A stretch of DNA of 64,000 bases, taken from NCBI RefSeq assembly GCF_025809055.1, contig NZ_CP075529.1, forward strand, positions 2,901,501 through 2,965,500, given 5' to 3'. Made by a program: the position numbers and the translations under genes. A model generated the notes under the pieces. It was not told the origin of the DNA and ran no database searches. It saw nothing but the letters and a program-made list of their open reading frames with translations. This DNA is from Devosia sp. (lineage in GTDB: Bacteria > Pseudomonadota > Alphaproteobacteria > Rhizobiales > Devosiaceae). Shown piece after piece: positions 25,280 through 35,378 of this stretch (its first letter is position 1; each line of letters opens with the position of its first letter).

Positions 25280-26692
25280 ATGGCGGGCAGGAAGGTTTTC
25301 GCGGGGGCCCGATTGCGCGCTCTCAGGACGCAACTGAAACTGACCCAGGCCGAACTGGCGGCGCGGCTCGATATCTCCGCGTCCTACGTCAATCAGCTCG
25401 AATCCAATCAGCGGCCCCTGACCGCGGCGGTGATGCTGGCGCTGTCCGAACAGTTCAATCTGGACCTGGCTTCGCTCTCGACCGACGCCTCCGACCGCCT
25501 GGTGGTGGACCTGCGCGAAGCCCTGGCCGATCCGGTGTTCGGCGATGCGGCGCCGAACTTGCAGGACGTCAAGACCGTCGCCACCAATGCGCCAGATATC
25601 GGCCGTGCCGTGCTGCAACTCTACGAGGCCTATCGCAAGACCAATGAGCGCCTGGCCAATATGGACGCAGCCCTGGCCCGAGACCCGCAGGCCAGCGTGC
25701 AGACGGCCTATGAGGAGGTGCGCGACTTCTTCCACTATGCCGACAACTATATCGACCCGCTCGATCGCGCCGCCGAGGCCCTCTCCGCGCGCCTGGGCCA
25801 ACCCGGCTCGGACCGGTTGCGGGCGCTGATCGCCCATTGTGGCGACCGGCACGGCATTTCCGTGGAGCTCGACCCCCGCCAGGCCGATGAAACACTCTCG
25901 CGTTTCGATCGCGCCGCGCGCAGCCTGACCCTCAATGGCCATCTCGAACCGGCCAGCCAGTTTTTCCGCATCGCGGCACTTCTGTGCGAATTCGAACAGG
26001 GCGCGGTGCTCGATAGCCTGCTCGACCAGGCCAGTTTCAAGGCCCCGGAGGCGCGGGCCGTGGCCCGGATGGGGCTGGCCAACTATTTCGCGGGGGCCCT
26101 GCAGATGCCCTATGGGTCATTCCTCGCCGCCGCCGACGCCCTGCGCTACGATATCGAGGACCTGGCGCGCCTGTTCGGCGCCAGCCTCGAACAGGTCGCT
26201 CATCGCCTTTCGACCATGCAGCGCCCGCGCGAGCGCGGCATTCCCTTCTTCTTTGCGCGCGTCGATGCGGCCGGCACCATTACCAAGCGCCACTCGGCAA
26301 CGGCGCTGCAATTTGCCCGCTTCGGCGGCGCCTGTCCGCTCTGGAACGTGCATCGGGCCTTCGAGGCGCATGGGCAGATCATCCGCCAACTGGCCGAAAC
26401 CCCGGACGGCAACCGCTATCTCTGCCTGGCCTGGTCGACGGAAAAACGCATGGGCGGCTATCGCGGCACCACTCGGCGCTATGCCTATGCCCTGGGCTGT
26501 GAAGTCAGCCATGCGAGCAGGCTGGTCTATGCCGACGATCTCGACCTGATGCGCACCGCCTTCGATCCCATCGGCATCTCCTGCCGCATCTGCGAGCGGC
26601 GCAATTGCCCGCAGCGCTCGGTGCCGCCGCTGGCCGCCGGCATCATCGTGCCGCCCGACCGGCGCGGCGTTGTTCCCTACGAGATCGGGTAG
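25280..26692 (+). CDS. Short-chain fatty acid / propionate regulator (XRE HTH + DUF2083)
   Basis: This 470-residue protein has an N-terminal XRE helix-turn-helix (LRALRTQLKLTQAELAARLD, SASYVNQLESNQRPL). A long IrrE/ImmA-type and DUF2083 region follows (PYGSFLAAADALRYDIEDLARLFG). The C-terminus has a Cys cluster, ISCRICERRNCPQR. This is the ScfR/RamB/PrpR architecture that controls propionate and acetate metabolism. The divergent position next to prpDCB supports a role as its regulator; acyl-CoA sensing is known in the family. ATG 25280 is chosen; GTG 25274 is also possible. Confidence 0.88.
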   Translation: MAGRKVFAGARLRALRTQLKLTQAELAARLDISASYVNQLESNQRPLTAAVMLALSEQFNLDLASLSTDASDRLVVDLREALADPVFGDAAPNLQDVKTVATNAPDIGRAVLQLYEAYRKTNERLANMDAALARDPQASVQTAYEEVRDFFHYADNYIDPLDRAAEALSARLGQPGSDRLRALIAHCGDRHGISVELDPRQADETLSRFDRAARSLTLNGHLEPASQFFRIAALLCEFEQGAVLDSLLDQASFKAPEARAVARMGLANYFAGALQMPYGSFLAAADALRYDIEDLARLFGASLEQVAHRLSTMQRPRERGIPFFFARVDAAGTITKRHSATALQFARFGGACPLWNVHRAFEAHGQIIRQLAETPDGNRYLCLAWSTEKRMGGYRGTTRRYAYALGCEVSHASRLVYADDLDLMRTAFDPIGISCRICERRNCPQRSVPPLAAGIIVPPDRRGVVPYEIG

Positions 26693-26704
26693 GCTTCCAA
26701 CGAT

Positions 26705-27259
26705 CTAGCCCGGGTCGAAGTCGAGGCCCGGCCGGCCGACCGGCTTCAGTCCCGCGGCAAACCGGCGTGCATTGCGGACATAGCGTTCGGCGGAAGCCGA
26801 GAGGGCTTTGATGCCCTCGGCGTCGATTTCCCGCACCACCTTGCCGGGCGCCCCCATGACCAGGGAATTGTCCGGAATGATCTTGTTCTCGGTGATCAGC
26901 GCATTGGCGCCGATCAGGCAGTTTTTCCCAATCCGGGCTCCGTTGAGCACCGTGGCTCCCATGCCAACAAGGCTGTTGTCGCCGATGGTGCAGCCATGAA
27001 CGATGGCCGCATGTCCGATGGTCACATCGCGCCCGATGACCAGCGGAAAATCCGCGTCGGTGTGCAGCACGGCATTTTCCTGCACATTGGTCCGTGCGCC
27101 AATACTGATGCGCTCGATGTCGCCGCGAATGACGACGCCGAACCAAATCCCCGCTTCGGCACCGATCACCACATCGCCGATGATCGTGGCATTGGGGGCA
27201 ATGAACCCGACATCGGGGTCGATCTGGGGCGCTATCTCGTCCAGGGCGAAGATCGGCAT
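26705..27259 (-). CDS. Gamma carbonic anhydrase family protein
   Basis: This 184-residue left-handed beta-helix protein is built of hexapeptide repeats (GDVVIGAEAGIWFGVVIRGD, ISIGARTNVQENAVLH). Candidate zinc ligands are His in AVLHTD and two in IGHAAIVHGC, the gamma-class pattern. Proteins of this type (YrdA/PaaY-like) have carbonic anhydrase or thioesterase activity, or none. It is 10 bases downstream of selO and likely co-transcribed. Confidence 0.88.
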   Translation of the reverse strand: MPIFALDEIAPQIDPDVGFIAPNATIIGDVVIGAEAGIWFGVVIRGDIERISIGARTNVQENAVLHTDADFPLVIGRDVTIGHAAIVHGCTIGDNSLVGMGATVLNGARIGKNCLIGANALITENKIIPDNSLVMGAPGKVVREIDAEGIKALSASAERYVRNARRFAAGLKPVGRPGLDFDPG

Positions 27260-27269
27260 GGTGTCCTCC

Positions 27270-28679
27270 TCAAACCGTTATGCCATAGGCATCGCGCATC
27301 TCGGCGATTTCCGAAAGTGTGCTTTCGAACTGGCTCCAGTCATCCCGCTCGGCAATGGGCGCCCATATGGCCTCGACCTCGTCGATAAGCATGGTGCGCG
27401 GCTGGGCCCGTGCAAAATAGGGGTGGTCGAGATTGACCCCGTCGATGGGCGCATAGGCCTCCATGGCATCGGCCACCGGCCGGAAGGCTTCGGATGCATA
27501 AAAATCGGCACTGGGGCTTGATGCGGCGCGCCCGGCGCTGAGCGCCCCGCCGCGCCAATCGAAAAAGAACTGCTCGTAAGGCGCCCGGCTGGGGCCCAGA
27601 AAGCCGAACAGCGCGGAGACAAGGGCATTGTCCTCGTCGGCACTGCGCGGCTTGAGACCCAGGCGGCGCAGCATCTGTGCCGGCAATTGCGCGCGGAACT
27701 GCGGCCAGATGGTGTTGAGCGCCGGCTCCAGCCGTTCGATGCTGGAAAGCGGCACCAGGCACTCGGCCAGCCGCGTCAGGTTCCAGGCCAGTGTGTCGGG
27801 CTGGCGGCCGAAGCTGTAGAGCCCGGTCTCGTCGAAATAGGCGGCGGTGAAATCGGGATCGTAGGTGGGCACGAAGCGCCAGGGGCCGTAGTCGAAACTC
27901 TCGCCGGTGATGTTGATATTGTCGGTGTTCAGCACGCCGTGCACGAAGCCGGCGGCAATCCACTGCGCGCCCAGCCGGGCCACTTCCGCCACGACGGCCT
28001 CGAGCAGCGCGGCCGCACGATCATCGGCACCGGCTAGGCCTGGATAATAGTTGGCGATGCAGTAATCGACGAGATTGGCAAGCGCGGCGTGGTTGTCGAG
28101 ATAGGCCTGTCGCTGAAAGCTGCCGATGCGGATATGGCTGTGGCTGAGCCGCACCAGCACCGAGGAGCGGGTGGGAGAGGGCTCGTCACCGCGATAGAGT
28201 TGCTCGCCGGTTTCGACCAGCGAGAAGGATTTCGATGTATAGACGCCCAGCGCTTCCAGCATCTCGGTCGCCAGCACCTCGCGCACGCCGCCCTTGAGCG
28301 TCAGCCGTCCGTCGCCGCCGCGCGAAAACGGGGTCTTGCCCGAACCCTTGGTGCCGAAATCGAGCAGCCGCCCGTCAACCGGATCGATGCATTGCGCCAG
28401 AAGGAATCCCCGGCCGTCGCCCAGTTCCGGATTGTAGCTGCGGAACTGGTGGCCATGATACTTGAGCGCCAGGGGCTGCGGGAATGCGCCGGGCAGGGGA
28501 TCGAGGCGGCCGAAATGGGAGAGCCATTCCGCCTCGGTGAACTGCCCCAGGCCCAGACGCTCCGCCCAGCGCAGGTCGCGATGGCGCAGCCTCGTCATGG
28601 GAAAATCGGCCGGTGCCACCGGGTCGAAGAAGTCCCGGCCCAGATCCTCGTGGCGGCGCGTCGGAGCAAAGCTGGGCAC
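27270..28679 (-). CDS. selO: Protein adenylyltransferase SelO (YdiU family)
   Basis: SelO is a pseudokinase-fold enzyme that transfers AMP to Ser/Thr/Tyr residues on proteins involved in redox homeostasis. Visible family sequences are GTKGSGKTPFSRGGDGRLTL, VREVLATEML and the metal-binding HGVLNTDNINITGESFDYGP. I place the start at GTG 28679 (VPSFAPTRRHEDL), which follows AGGAAAG and gives 469 residues, close to the usual length. The open frame continues upstream into the divergent HAD gene, but that part is not protein-like. Confidence 0.88.
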   Translation of the reverse strand: MPSFAPTRRHEDLGRDFFDPVAPADFPMTRLRHRDLRWAERLGLGQFTEAEWLSHFGRLDPLPGAFPQPLALKYHGHQFRSYNPELGDGRGFLLAQCIDPVDGRLLDFGTKGSGKTPFSRGGDGRLTLKGGVREVLATEMLEALGVYTSKSFSLVETGEQLYRGDEPSPTRSSVLVRLSHSHIRIGSFQRQAYLDNHAALANLVDYCIANYYPGLAGADDRAAALLEAVVAEVARLGAQWIAAGFVHGVLNTDNINITGESFDYGPWRFVPTYDPDFTAAYFDETGLYSFGRQPDTLAWNLTRLAECLVPLSSIERLEPALNTIWPQFRAQLPAQMLRRLGLKPRSADEDNALVSALFGFLGPSRAPYEQFFFDWRGGALSAGRAASSPSADFYASEAFRPVADAMEAYAPIDGVNLDHPYFARAQPRTMLIDEVEAIWAPIAERDDWSQFESTLSEIAEMRDAYGITV

Positions 28680-28770
28680 GTCTTCTTCTTTCCTCTTCCA
28701 AAGCGGGCGCAGGCCGGCCCTGCAATCTGGTCTCTGGCGGTTGCCGCCAAATCGGCCTATAGGCAGAACC

Positions 28771-29451
28771 ATGATGCCACAAGCCGAACGCCAGCGCCTC
28801 GATCCGTTCGAGGCGGCCATCTTCGATATGGATGGCACCCTTCTCGATACCGAGGCCGTCTTCCGCGATATCGTGTTCGATGTCTGCACCGAATTGGGTT
28901 TCGAAATGACCCATGACGTGCACCGGTCCATGGTCGGTTCCAGCCACGAGCGCACCAGCCAATTGCTGATCGAGGCCTATGGCGTCGCCTTTCCCTATGC
29001 GCTGTTCGACGAAAAGTGCCGCTTCACCATGCGCGAGCGCAGCCATCTCGGCGTGCCGGTCAAGCCCGGCGCGCTCGACTTCATCACCGAACTGCGCCAG
29101 AGGGGCATCCCCACCGCAGTGGCGACCTCATCGCGCAATCCCCACGCATCGCATCACCTGGGGGCCGCCGGCCTGCTCGAGCTGTTCGACACGGTGGTGA
29201 CCCGCGACGACGTGGTCAATCCCAAGCCGCATCCCGAGCCCTATCTGACCGCTGCCGCCCGGCTCAAGGTCGATCCGCTGCGCTGCCTGGCGCTGGAGGA
29301 CAGCCATGCCGGTGTGCGCGCGGCTCATGCTGCCGGCATGCAGACCATCATGGTCCCGGATCTCGTCCATCCCGATGCGGACCTCGAGGCGCTTGGCATC
29401 ACCGTCATGGGGAGCCTGGTGGACGTACACCTGGCCGCCTTCAGCCGCTAG
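28771..29451 (+). CDS. HAD-superfamily phosphatase
   Basis: This 226-residue HAD subfamily IA hydrolase has motif I FDMDGTLLDTE, motif II ATSSR, a Lys in VVNPKPHPEP and motif IV ALEDSHAG. The cap domain between residues 20 and 90 resembles phosphoglycolate/sugar-phosphate phosphatases and beta-phosphoglucomutases. A second ATG three bases later is an equally possible start. The substrate is unknown. It diverges from selO with a 91-base gap. Confidence 0.85.
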   Translation: MMPQAERQRLDPFEAAIFDMDGTLLDTEAVFRDIVFDVCTELGFEMTHDVHRSMVGSSHERTSQLLIEAYGVAFPYALFDEKCRFTMRERSHLGVPVKPGALDFITELRQRGIPTAVATSSRNPHASHHLGAAGLLELFDTVVTRDDVVNPKPHPEPYLTAAARLKVDPLRCLALEDSHAGVRAAHAAGMQTIMVPDLVHPDADLEALGITVMGSLVDVHLAAFSR

Positions 29452-29578
29452 GGCGTGTTCCCGGCGCCACAACTGTTAACAAAACAAAGCCGCTAAAACT
29501 TTATCCGTTCGGGTAAAGAGCCATTCAGCACGTCCAAAGTCGAACAAAAACAAGGGTTTCCTTTTTCCGGAGGCGCCA

Positions 29579-29625
29579 TTAACCGTAACTTAAGTCGCTA
29601 AGCGCTATGGTTAACCAGCCGTAAA
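29579..29625. promoter_or_regulatory. CtrA-type boxes upstream of the cell-wall hydrolase
   Basis: TTAA-CCGTAAC-TTAA (29579-29593) fits the CtrA consensus TTAA-N7-TTAA perfectly. A second near match, TTAA-CCAGCCG-TAAA, lies at 29611-29625 with one mismatch. They lie about 120-170 bases before the hydrolase start. CtrA is the master cell-cycle regulator of this order, so cell-cycle control of the hydrolase is likely. Confidence 0.65.
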
Positions 29626-29747
29626 TTTCGACTTCCATAACGGTTCCGGCTTGGCTAGTGTGCGGCCGGGAAGTGCTGAACCCGCCCAGGGTTCGACCAA
29701 GAAGGCCTGCCGGGAGACCGGACAGGCTCAGGGGTAAGGACGGGGCA

Positions 29748-30641
29748 TTGAAATCTGGCTGGCAGAAAAAGGCCGCGCGGATCGTTTCACCAGTGCTGGC
29801 GCTGGGTGCGGCTGCCTTCGCGCTGTTCATCACGCTGTCGCCTGCGCATGCGCTCGACCTGCCGGACATGCCCAATGCCATTCCCGATGCGATCGCCGAA
29901 TTGCGCCTGCAGCCGGCCCTCGGCTTCCAGCAGATGCCGCTTGAAGCGGGCCAGCAGCCACTGACCTCGGCCCTTCTGTCCAATTACATTGCGCGCCAGC
30001 AGGCGCTGCGCTCGGTTGACGTCACCCCGTCCGGGCCGCAGCCGGAGCTGAACACCGACCTGTTGATGGGCTATATCGCCCGCGGCTCGCTGGGCGGTAA
30101 CAATACGGCGCTGTCCGCCATTGCCAGCTTCACCGATATGGGGCCGCGCAGCCAGCCATCGGTGACCAGCGACCTGCTCGCCAGCTACGTCGCCAATGGC
30201 TACCAGACCACCGGCCAGCGCCTCGCCCACGCCAATTCCGAACGCGAATGCCTGGCGCAGGCGATCTATCACGAAGCGCGCGGGGAAAGCGCCTCGGGCC
30301 AGATGGCGGTGGCCAATGTCATCGTCAACCGCGCCCGCTCGGCCAAGTTCCCGTCCTCGCTCTGCGGCGTCATCTACCAGAACGCCGACAAGGGCCGCTA
30401 CAAGTGCCAGTTCACCTTTGCCTGTGATGGTCGCGACGACACGCCGGGCGAACGCCGGGCCTGGGCGACGTCGGTCGATCTGGCCAGCCGCGTGTACAAG
30501 ACCTTTGCCACCGGCAAGGATGTTGGCGTGCTTCCCGGCTCGGTTCTCTACTACCACACCACGGCGGTGCGCCCGAACTGGGCCAATACCTTCAGCCGCG
30601 TCGCGGCCGTCGATTCCCACATCTTCTATTCGCCCAACTGA
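29748..30641 (+). CDS. SleB-type cell-wall hydrolase
   Basis: This 297-residue exported protein has an N-terminal hydrophobic segment (IVSPVLALGAAAFALFITLS) and a low-conservation spacer. The Hydrolase_2/SleB domain is at the C-terminus: ERECLAQAIYHEARGES with the catalytic Glu, AVANVIVNRARSAKFP, CGVIYQ and CQFTFACDG. The fold is a lytic-transglycosylase-like peptidoglycan hydrolase. The start is TTG 29748 (KSGWQKKAAR...), chosen because AAGGA at 29736-29740 precedes it with a 7-base gap; no ATG fits. CtrA-type boxes lie upstream. Confidence 0.82.
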   Translation: MKSGWQKKAARIVSPVLALGAAAFALFITLSPAHALDLPDMPNAIPDAIAELRLQPALGFQQMPLEAGQQPLTSALLSNYIARQQALRSVDVTPSGPQPELNTDLLMGYIARGSLGGNNTALSAIASFTDMGPRSQPSVTSDLLASYVANGYQTTGQRLAHANSERECLAQAIYHEARGESASGQMAVANVIVNRARSAKFPSSLCGVIYQNADKGRYKCQFTFACDGRDDTPGERRAWATSVDLASRVYKTFATGKDVGVLPGSVLYYHTTAVRPNWANTFSRVAAVDSHIFYSPN

Positions 30642-30729
30642 TACCGCCTCGCTGTTGCTGCTGCCGGCGCGCAGCGCGGCACCAGAGCTTTCTCTTTCTG
30701 ATTGAATCAGGGGGAGCGCCCCAGAGCAT

Positions 30730-30933
30730 TTCACCCATAAACTGAACCATGGCCTTCATCGCCCCTCGCCCCTCAGGGGAGAGGGATGGGGTGAGGGGTG
30801 CAAGCCTCTCGGCAAGAACGCGAGTGTGAACCCCTTATCCGGCGCTATGGGCCACCCCGGATCAAGTTCGGGGCAGGCTCTTCTCCCCTCAGGGGAGAAG
30901 GGAAAGGCTCCGTCGTTTCAGTCCTATCGTGAA
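30730..30933 (-). repeat. MITE-like repeat, family A copy 1
   Basis: This 204-bp element has imperfect terminal inverted repeats (TTCACCCATAAACTGAACC at one end, complement of GTTTCAGTCCTATCGTGAA at the other). It contains the hairpin cores CCCCTCAGGGG and CTTCTCCCCTCAGGGGAGAAG and the segment TCTCGGCAAGAACGCGAGTG. It is the reverse complement of the copies at 43991 and 50221. An extra segment (GATCAAGTTCGGGGCAGG region) makes it longer. No coding sequence. It fills most of the 374-base gap before pckA. Confidence 0.8.
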
Positions 30934-30972
30934 GTGGTCTATTCGCGCATGGCGTGAAAATCAGCGCATGAA

Positions 30973-30996
30973 AAAGGGCGCCGCGCGGCGCCCTTT
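30973..30996 (-). terminator. Intrinsic terminator of pckA
   Basis: The perfect stem AAAGGGCGCC / GGCGCCCTTT with the loop GCGC is followed on the minus strand by further U residues. It lies 20 bases after the pckA stop. Confidence 0.88.
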
Positions 30997-31015
30997 GTGG
31001 TTTCGGCTGGCCGCT

Positions 31016-32608
31016 TTACTCAGCGGCCATTTGTAGCCTCGGGCCCGCCTCGGCATTGGCCTCGGGCCCGAACTTGGTGAAGTTCTGCCGGAACAGGTCC
31101 ACCAGCTTTGTCGCCTGGGCGTCATAGGCATCGCCATCGGCCCAGGTCTGGCGGGGATCGAGCAGGCGGGCATCGACGCCTGGAACGGCGACCGGCACCT
31201 CGAAGCCGAAGAGCGGATCGATGCGGGTCTCGATGTCATCGAGGGCTCCATCCAGCGCCGCGGTCAGCAGGCGGCGGGTCGAGGCGATATCGATGCGCTT
31301 GCCCACGCCATGCCCGCCGCCGGTCCAGCCGGTATTGAGCAGCCAGGCCTGGGCGCCGCTCTGGCGCAGCCGCTCGGCCAGCATGTCGCCGTAAACCGTT
31401 GGATGCAAAGGCATGAAGGGGGCGCCGAAGCAGGCCGAGAAGGTTGCCTGCGGCTCGGTGACGCCACGTTCGGTGCCGGCAACCTTGGCGGTGTAGCCGG
31501 AGAGGAAGTGATAGACGGCCTGTTCCGGGGTGAGCCGGGCAAGCGGCGGCAGGACGCCAAAGGCGTCGGCGGTGAGGAAGACCACGGTCTTGGGCGTGCC
31601 GCCGGTGCTGCCCCTGGCCACCGAGGGCAGGACATGGATCGGGTAGGCCGCACGGGTGTTTTCCGTCAGCGTCACGTCGTCAAACGCTGGCACATTGTCA
31701 GCGTCCAGAACGACATTTTCCAGCACAGTGCCAAAACGGCGGGTCGCGGCGAAGATTTCCGGCTCGGCGCTGGCGCTGAGCTTGACGGTCTTGGCGTAGC
31801 ATCCGCCTTCGAGGTTGAAGACCCCATTCTCGCCCCAGCCATGTTCGTCATCGCCGATCAGGGGGCGGTTGGGGTCGTTGGAGAGCGTGGTCTTGCCGGT
31901 ACCCGAGAGGCCAAAGAACAATGCCGCCTCGCCTTCCGGACCCAGATTGGCCGAGCAGTGCATGGGCAGCACATTGGCGGCGGGGGCGTGGAAGTTGAAG
32001 AGGCTGAACACCGATTTCTTGATTTCGCCGGCATAGAGCGTCCCGGCGATCAGCACCAGGTTGCGGCTCATGTCGAGCGCGATGACCGTGTCGGTGCGGC
32101 TGCCATGGCGGGCCGGGTCGGCCTTGAAATGCGGCGCATGGACGATGGTCACCGGGCGGGCATTGGCGGCCTCGGCAATGCCCTCGCCCTTGCGGATGAG
32201 CAGGTTGCGGATGAACAGGGCATGCCAGGCGCTGGGGGTGATGACGGTGACGCCATACTGGTGGCCGGTATCGGCGCCGGCCAGGAGATCCTGCCGGTAG
32301 ATGGCCTGTCCGCCGAGATGCTTTTCGACATCGGCCAAGAGGAGATCGAACTTGTCGGGAGCGAGCGCCCCGGCATTGTCCCACCAGACCGTGTCGGCGG
32401 TGAGCGCGTCGCGGACGATGAATTTGTCCTTGGGCGAGCGGCCGGTAAATGCGCCGGTAGTGACCGAAAGGGCCCCGTCTGCGGTCAGCACCGCGCCGCC
32501 ATCAGCAAGAGCCCGGGAAACCAGTTGCGGGACATTGGCGTTGTCGACCAGCAAGGCTGCCGCCTCGACCAGTCGGTTTCTGAGAGTGTGATGATCGAAC
32601 GCCGTCAT
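31016..32608 (-). CDS. pckA: ATP-dependent phosphoenolpyruvate carboxykinase PckA
   Basis: This 530-residue enzyme converts oxaloacetate and ATP to PEP and CO2 in gluconeogenesis. Signatures are [13 protein letters not shown], the kinase P-loop [11 protein letters not shown], metal-binding IGDDEHGW, and [21 protein letters not shown] 32608 ([11 protein letters not shown]) gives the normal length. It diverges from chvI, an arrangement conserved across rhizobial relatives, and pckA is a known ChvI-regulated gene in some of them. Confidence 0.95.
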   Translation of the reverse strand: MTAFDHHTLRNRLVEAAALLVDNANVPQLVSRALADGGAVLTADGALSVTTGAFTGRSPKDKFIVRDALTADTVWWDNAGALAPDKFDLLLADVEKHLGGQAIYRQDLLAGADTGHQYGVTVITPSAWHALFIRNLLIRKGEGIAEAANARPVTIVHAPHFKADPARHGSRTDTVIALDMSRNLVLIAGTLYAGEIKKSVFSLFNFHAPAANVLPMHCSANLGPEGEAALFFGLSGTGKTTLSNDPNRPLIGDDEHGWGENGVFNLEGGCYAKTVKLSASAEPEIFAATRRFGTVLENVVLDADNVPAFDDVTLTENTRAAYPIHVLPSVARGSTGGTPKTVVFLTADAFGVLPPLARLTPEQAVYHFLSGYTAKVAGTERGVTEPQATFSACFGAPFMPLHPTVYGDMLAERLRQSGAQAWLLNTGWTGGGHGVGKRIDIASTRRLLTAALDGALDDIETRIDPLFGFEVPVAVPGVDARLLDPRQTWADGDAYDAQATKLVDLFRQNFTKFGPEANAEAGPRLQMAAE

Positions 32609-32871
32609 TATACCGTCTCCGTGTGCCGCCGGCAGGGGCGGGGATGGCGGCAAAATAGGAGGAGGGGGCCGGTGCCAGCCATCCCGAAAAGGGTCGTAAG
32701 ACGGAAGTCGGAGGCATGGGAAGGGCTGCGCTATACTGGCACAGGACTTGGCCCCGCCTTATTTAATGCGTAATTGTCGCCTGCAACACCGCCTGAAGGC
32801 CAAAACCCCGGCAGGGGCCGCCAAACAAACACAACGAACAAAGCTCAGCGTCACGAAGAGAAAGGCAGCTC

Positions 32872-33588
32872 ATGCCAAAGATCGCCCTGGTGGATGACGA
32901 CCGCAATATTCTGACCTCGGTCTCCCTGACCCTGGAAGCCGAAGGCTATCAGGTGGCCACCTATACCGATGGCGCCTCGGGCCTCGAAGGGCTCACCGCT
33001 GACCGCCCGGATCTGGCCATCCTCGATATCAAGATGCCGCGCATGGATGGCATGGAACTGCTCCGCCGCCTGCGCCAGAAATCGGACGTGCCGGTCATCT
33101 TCCTCACCTCCAAGGACGAAGAGATCGACGAATTGTTCGGCCTCAAGATGGGTGCCGACGACTTCATCACCAAGCCGTTCAGCCAGCGCCTCTTGGTCGA
33201 GCGGGTCAAGGCCATCCTGCGCCGTTCCGCTCCGCGCGACCCGGCAACCGGCGGTGTCGGCGGCGCCGAGCCCGCACCGGGCAAGGCCCTGATCGAGCGC
33301 GGCTCGCTGGTCATGGACGAGGAGCGCCACACCTGCACCTGGAAGGGTCAGCGCGTGACCCTGACCGTCACCGAATTCCTGATCCTGCAGGCGCTGGCGC
33401 TGCGCCCGGGCGTGGTCAAATCGCGCAATGCGCTGATGGACGCGGCCTATGACGACCAGGTCTATGTCGACGACCGCACCATCGACAGCCACATCAAGCG
33501 GCTGCGCAAGAAGTTCAAGGCAACCGATGACGATTTCGAAATGATCGAAACGCTCTATGGTGTTGGCTATCGCTTCAAGGAGCAATAG
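32872..33588 (+). CDS. chvI: Response regulator ChvI
   Basis: This 238-residue OmpR-family regulator has a receiver domain with acidic DDD at residues 8-10, phospho-acceptor Asp52 ([11 protein letters not shown]) and Lys in ITKPFS. A winged-helix domain follows with the recognition region [17 protein letters not shown]. With ChvG it responds to acid/envelope stress and, in hosts-associated relatives, to host entry. It precedes chvG by 8 bases. The length and receiver sequence are almost archetypal for ChvI. Confidence 0.94.
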   Translation: MPKIALVDDDRNILTSVSLTLEAEGYQVATYTDGASGLEGLTADRPDLAILDIKMPRMDGMELLRRLRQKSDVPVIFLTSKDEEIDELFGLKMGADDFITKPFSQRLLVERVKAILRRSAPRDPATGGVGGAEPAPGKALIERGSLVMDEERHTCTWKGQRVTLTVTEFLILQALALRPGVVKSRNALMDAAYDDQVYVDDRTIDSHIKRLRKKFKATDDDFEMIETLYGVGYRFKEQ

Positions 33589-33596
33589 GGGCGGAG

Positions 33597-35369
33597 GTGG
33601 CTATCCTCGACCCGCATCTGGACCGCAAGGCCGGCGATGAAGCCGAAACCGAACCTGCCGCGCGCAAGCGCGGCGGGCGGTTGTTTCTCGTGCCACTGGC
33701 CAAGCTGGTCCGGGGTTTCCAGCGCTTCGTCGATTTCACCATCTTTTCCAGCCTCACCCGCCGGATCGTCGTGCTCAACATGGCGGGCCTTCTGGTGCTG
33801 GTGGTGGGCATTCTCTACCTCAACCAGTGGCGCGCCGGGCTGATCGATGCGCGGGTGCAGTCGTTGCGCGTGCAGGGCGAAATCATCGCCGCCGCCATCG
33901 CCGCCTCGGCCACGGTGGATAGCGACATCATCACCGTCAATCCCGACCGGCTGCTGGAAGCCCAGGGCGCCAATGTCTCGCCTCTGTCCTATTTCGATCC
34001 GTCGCTGGAATTTCCGATCAATCCGGAGCGCATTGCCCCGCTCCTGCGCAACCTGATCACGCCGACCCGGACACGGGCCCGCATCTATGACCAGCAGGGC
34101 CTGCTGATCCTCGACAGCGACAATCTCTATGCGCGCGGCGAAGTGCTGCGCCAGGCCATCGATACCAGCCAGAACGACTTCTTCCTGCTCGATTGGTGGA
34201 ATGCCGTCGTCTCCTGGGCGCCGGGCGACAATTACCCGACCTATCAGGAATATCAGGCCGACGAAGGCAACCGGTACCCCGAGGTCGCCTCGGCCCTGCA
34301 GGGCGCGCCGGCCGATTTCGTGCGCGTCGATGGCCAGCGCCAGCTTGTCGTTTCAGTGGCCGTGCCGGTGCAGCGCCTGCGCGCCATTGTCGGGGCCATC
34401 CTGCTCTCGACCGCGCCGGGCGATATCGACTCGGTGGTGGCCCAGGAGCGCTGGAGCATATTGCGCATCGCCCTGATCGCCGCCGGGGTTCAGATCGCGC
34501 TGTCGCTGCTCCTGGCCGGCACGATTGCCGGCCCCATGCGGCGCCTGTCGGCTGCGGCCGAACGGGTACAGACGGCCGGCGACGCGCGCGCCGAAATTCC
34601 CGACCTCACCGACCGCCCCGACGAAATCGGCCACCTCTCCGGCGCCCTCCGCCGCATGACCGATGCGCTCTATAATCGCATCGAGGCCATCGAGCGCTTC
34701 GCCGCCGACGTCGCCCATGAACTCAAGAACCCCCTGACCTCGCTGCGCTCGGCAGTCGAAACCCTGCCCCTGGCCAAGAAGCCCGAGGACCGGGTGCGGC
34801 TCAATGAAATCATCCAGCATGACGTCAAGCGCCTCGACCGGCTGATCACCGACATCTCCAGTGCCAGCCGGCTCGATGCCGAACTGGCGCGCGAAAGCGC
34901 CGACATGGTGGATGTCGAAAAGCTCGCCGAGGCCATGGTCGCCATCCAGAAGGACGTGGCCGCCGGACGCGACGTCATCGTGGCCATGGGCAAGCGACAG
35001 GGCCGGGGATCGACCACCATCAACGGCCATGAGAGCCGCCTGGCCCAGGTCTTTGCCAATCTCATCGACAATGCCGTCTCCTTCTCCCCGCCGGGGGGGC
35101 GGGTGACGGTGGGCGTAGCGACCGAGGGCGATCTGATCACCATCAGTGTCACCGACGAGGGGCCAGGCATTACCGGGGATGTCAGCCGCATCTTCCAGCG
35201 CTTTTATACCGACCGGCCGGAGACCGAGAGCTTTGGCAATCATTCGGGCCTCGGCCTGTCGATTTCCAAGCAGATCGTCGACGCCCACAAGGGCACGATC
35301 AAGGCCCAGAACCGTACCGACCGGAGCGGGGCGGTTTTCACCATTGTGCTGCCAAGAGGGCGCAAATAA
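33597..35369 (+). CDS. chvG: Sensor histidine kinase ChvG
   Basis: This 590-residue inner-membrane kinase has a basic cytoplasmic N-terminus, TM1 near residues 60-80 (IVVLNMAGLLVLVVGIL) and a periplasmic sensor domain of about 215 residues. TM2 (ILRIALIAAGVQIALSLLLAG), HAMP, HisKA with His374 (VAHELKNPL) and HATPase (NLIDNAVSFSPPGG, DEGPGI, GLGLSISKQ) follow. The start is GTG 33597 after GGGGCGG. It is the cognate kinase of ChvI. In relatives the periplasmic repressor ExoR inhibits it; exoR is not in this window. Confidence 0.94.
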   Translation: MAILDPHLDRKAGDEAETEPAARKRGGRLFLVPLAKLVRGFQRFVDFTIFSSLTRRIVVLNMAGLLVLVVGILYLNQWRAGLIDARVQSLRVQGEIIAAAIAASATVDSDIITVNPDRLLEAQGANVSPLSYFDPSLEFPINPERIAPLLRNLITPTRTRARIYDQQGLLILDSDNLYARGEVLRQAIDTSQNDFFLLDWWNAVVSWAPGDNYPTYQEYQADEGNRYPEVASALQGAPADFVRVDGQRQLVVSVAVPVQRLRAIVGAILLSTAPGDIDSVVAQERWSILRIALIAAGVQIALSLLLAGTIAGPMRRLSAAAERVQTAGDARAEIPDLTDRPDEIGHLSGALRRMTDALYNRIEAIERFAADVAHELKNPLTSLRSAVETLPLAKKPEDRVRLNEIIQHDVKRLDRLITDISSASRLDAELARESADMVDVEKLAEAMVAIQKDVAAGRDVIVAMGKRQGRGSTTINGHESRLAQVFANLIDNAVSFSPPGGRVTVGVATEGDLITISVTDEGPGITGDVSRIFQRFYTDRPETESFGNHSGLGLSISKQIVDAHKGTIKAQNRTDRSGAVFTIVLPRGRK

Positions 35370-35378
35370 ACTCACCCC

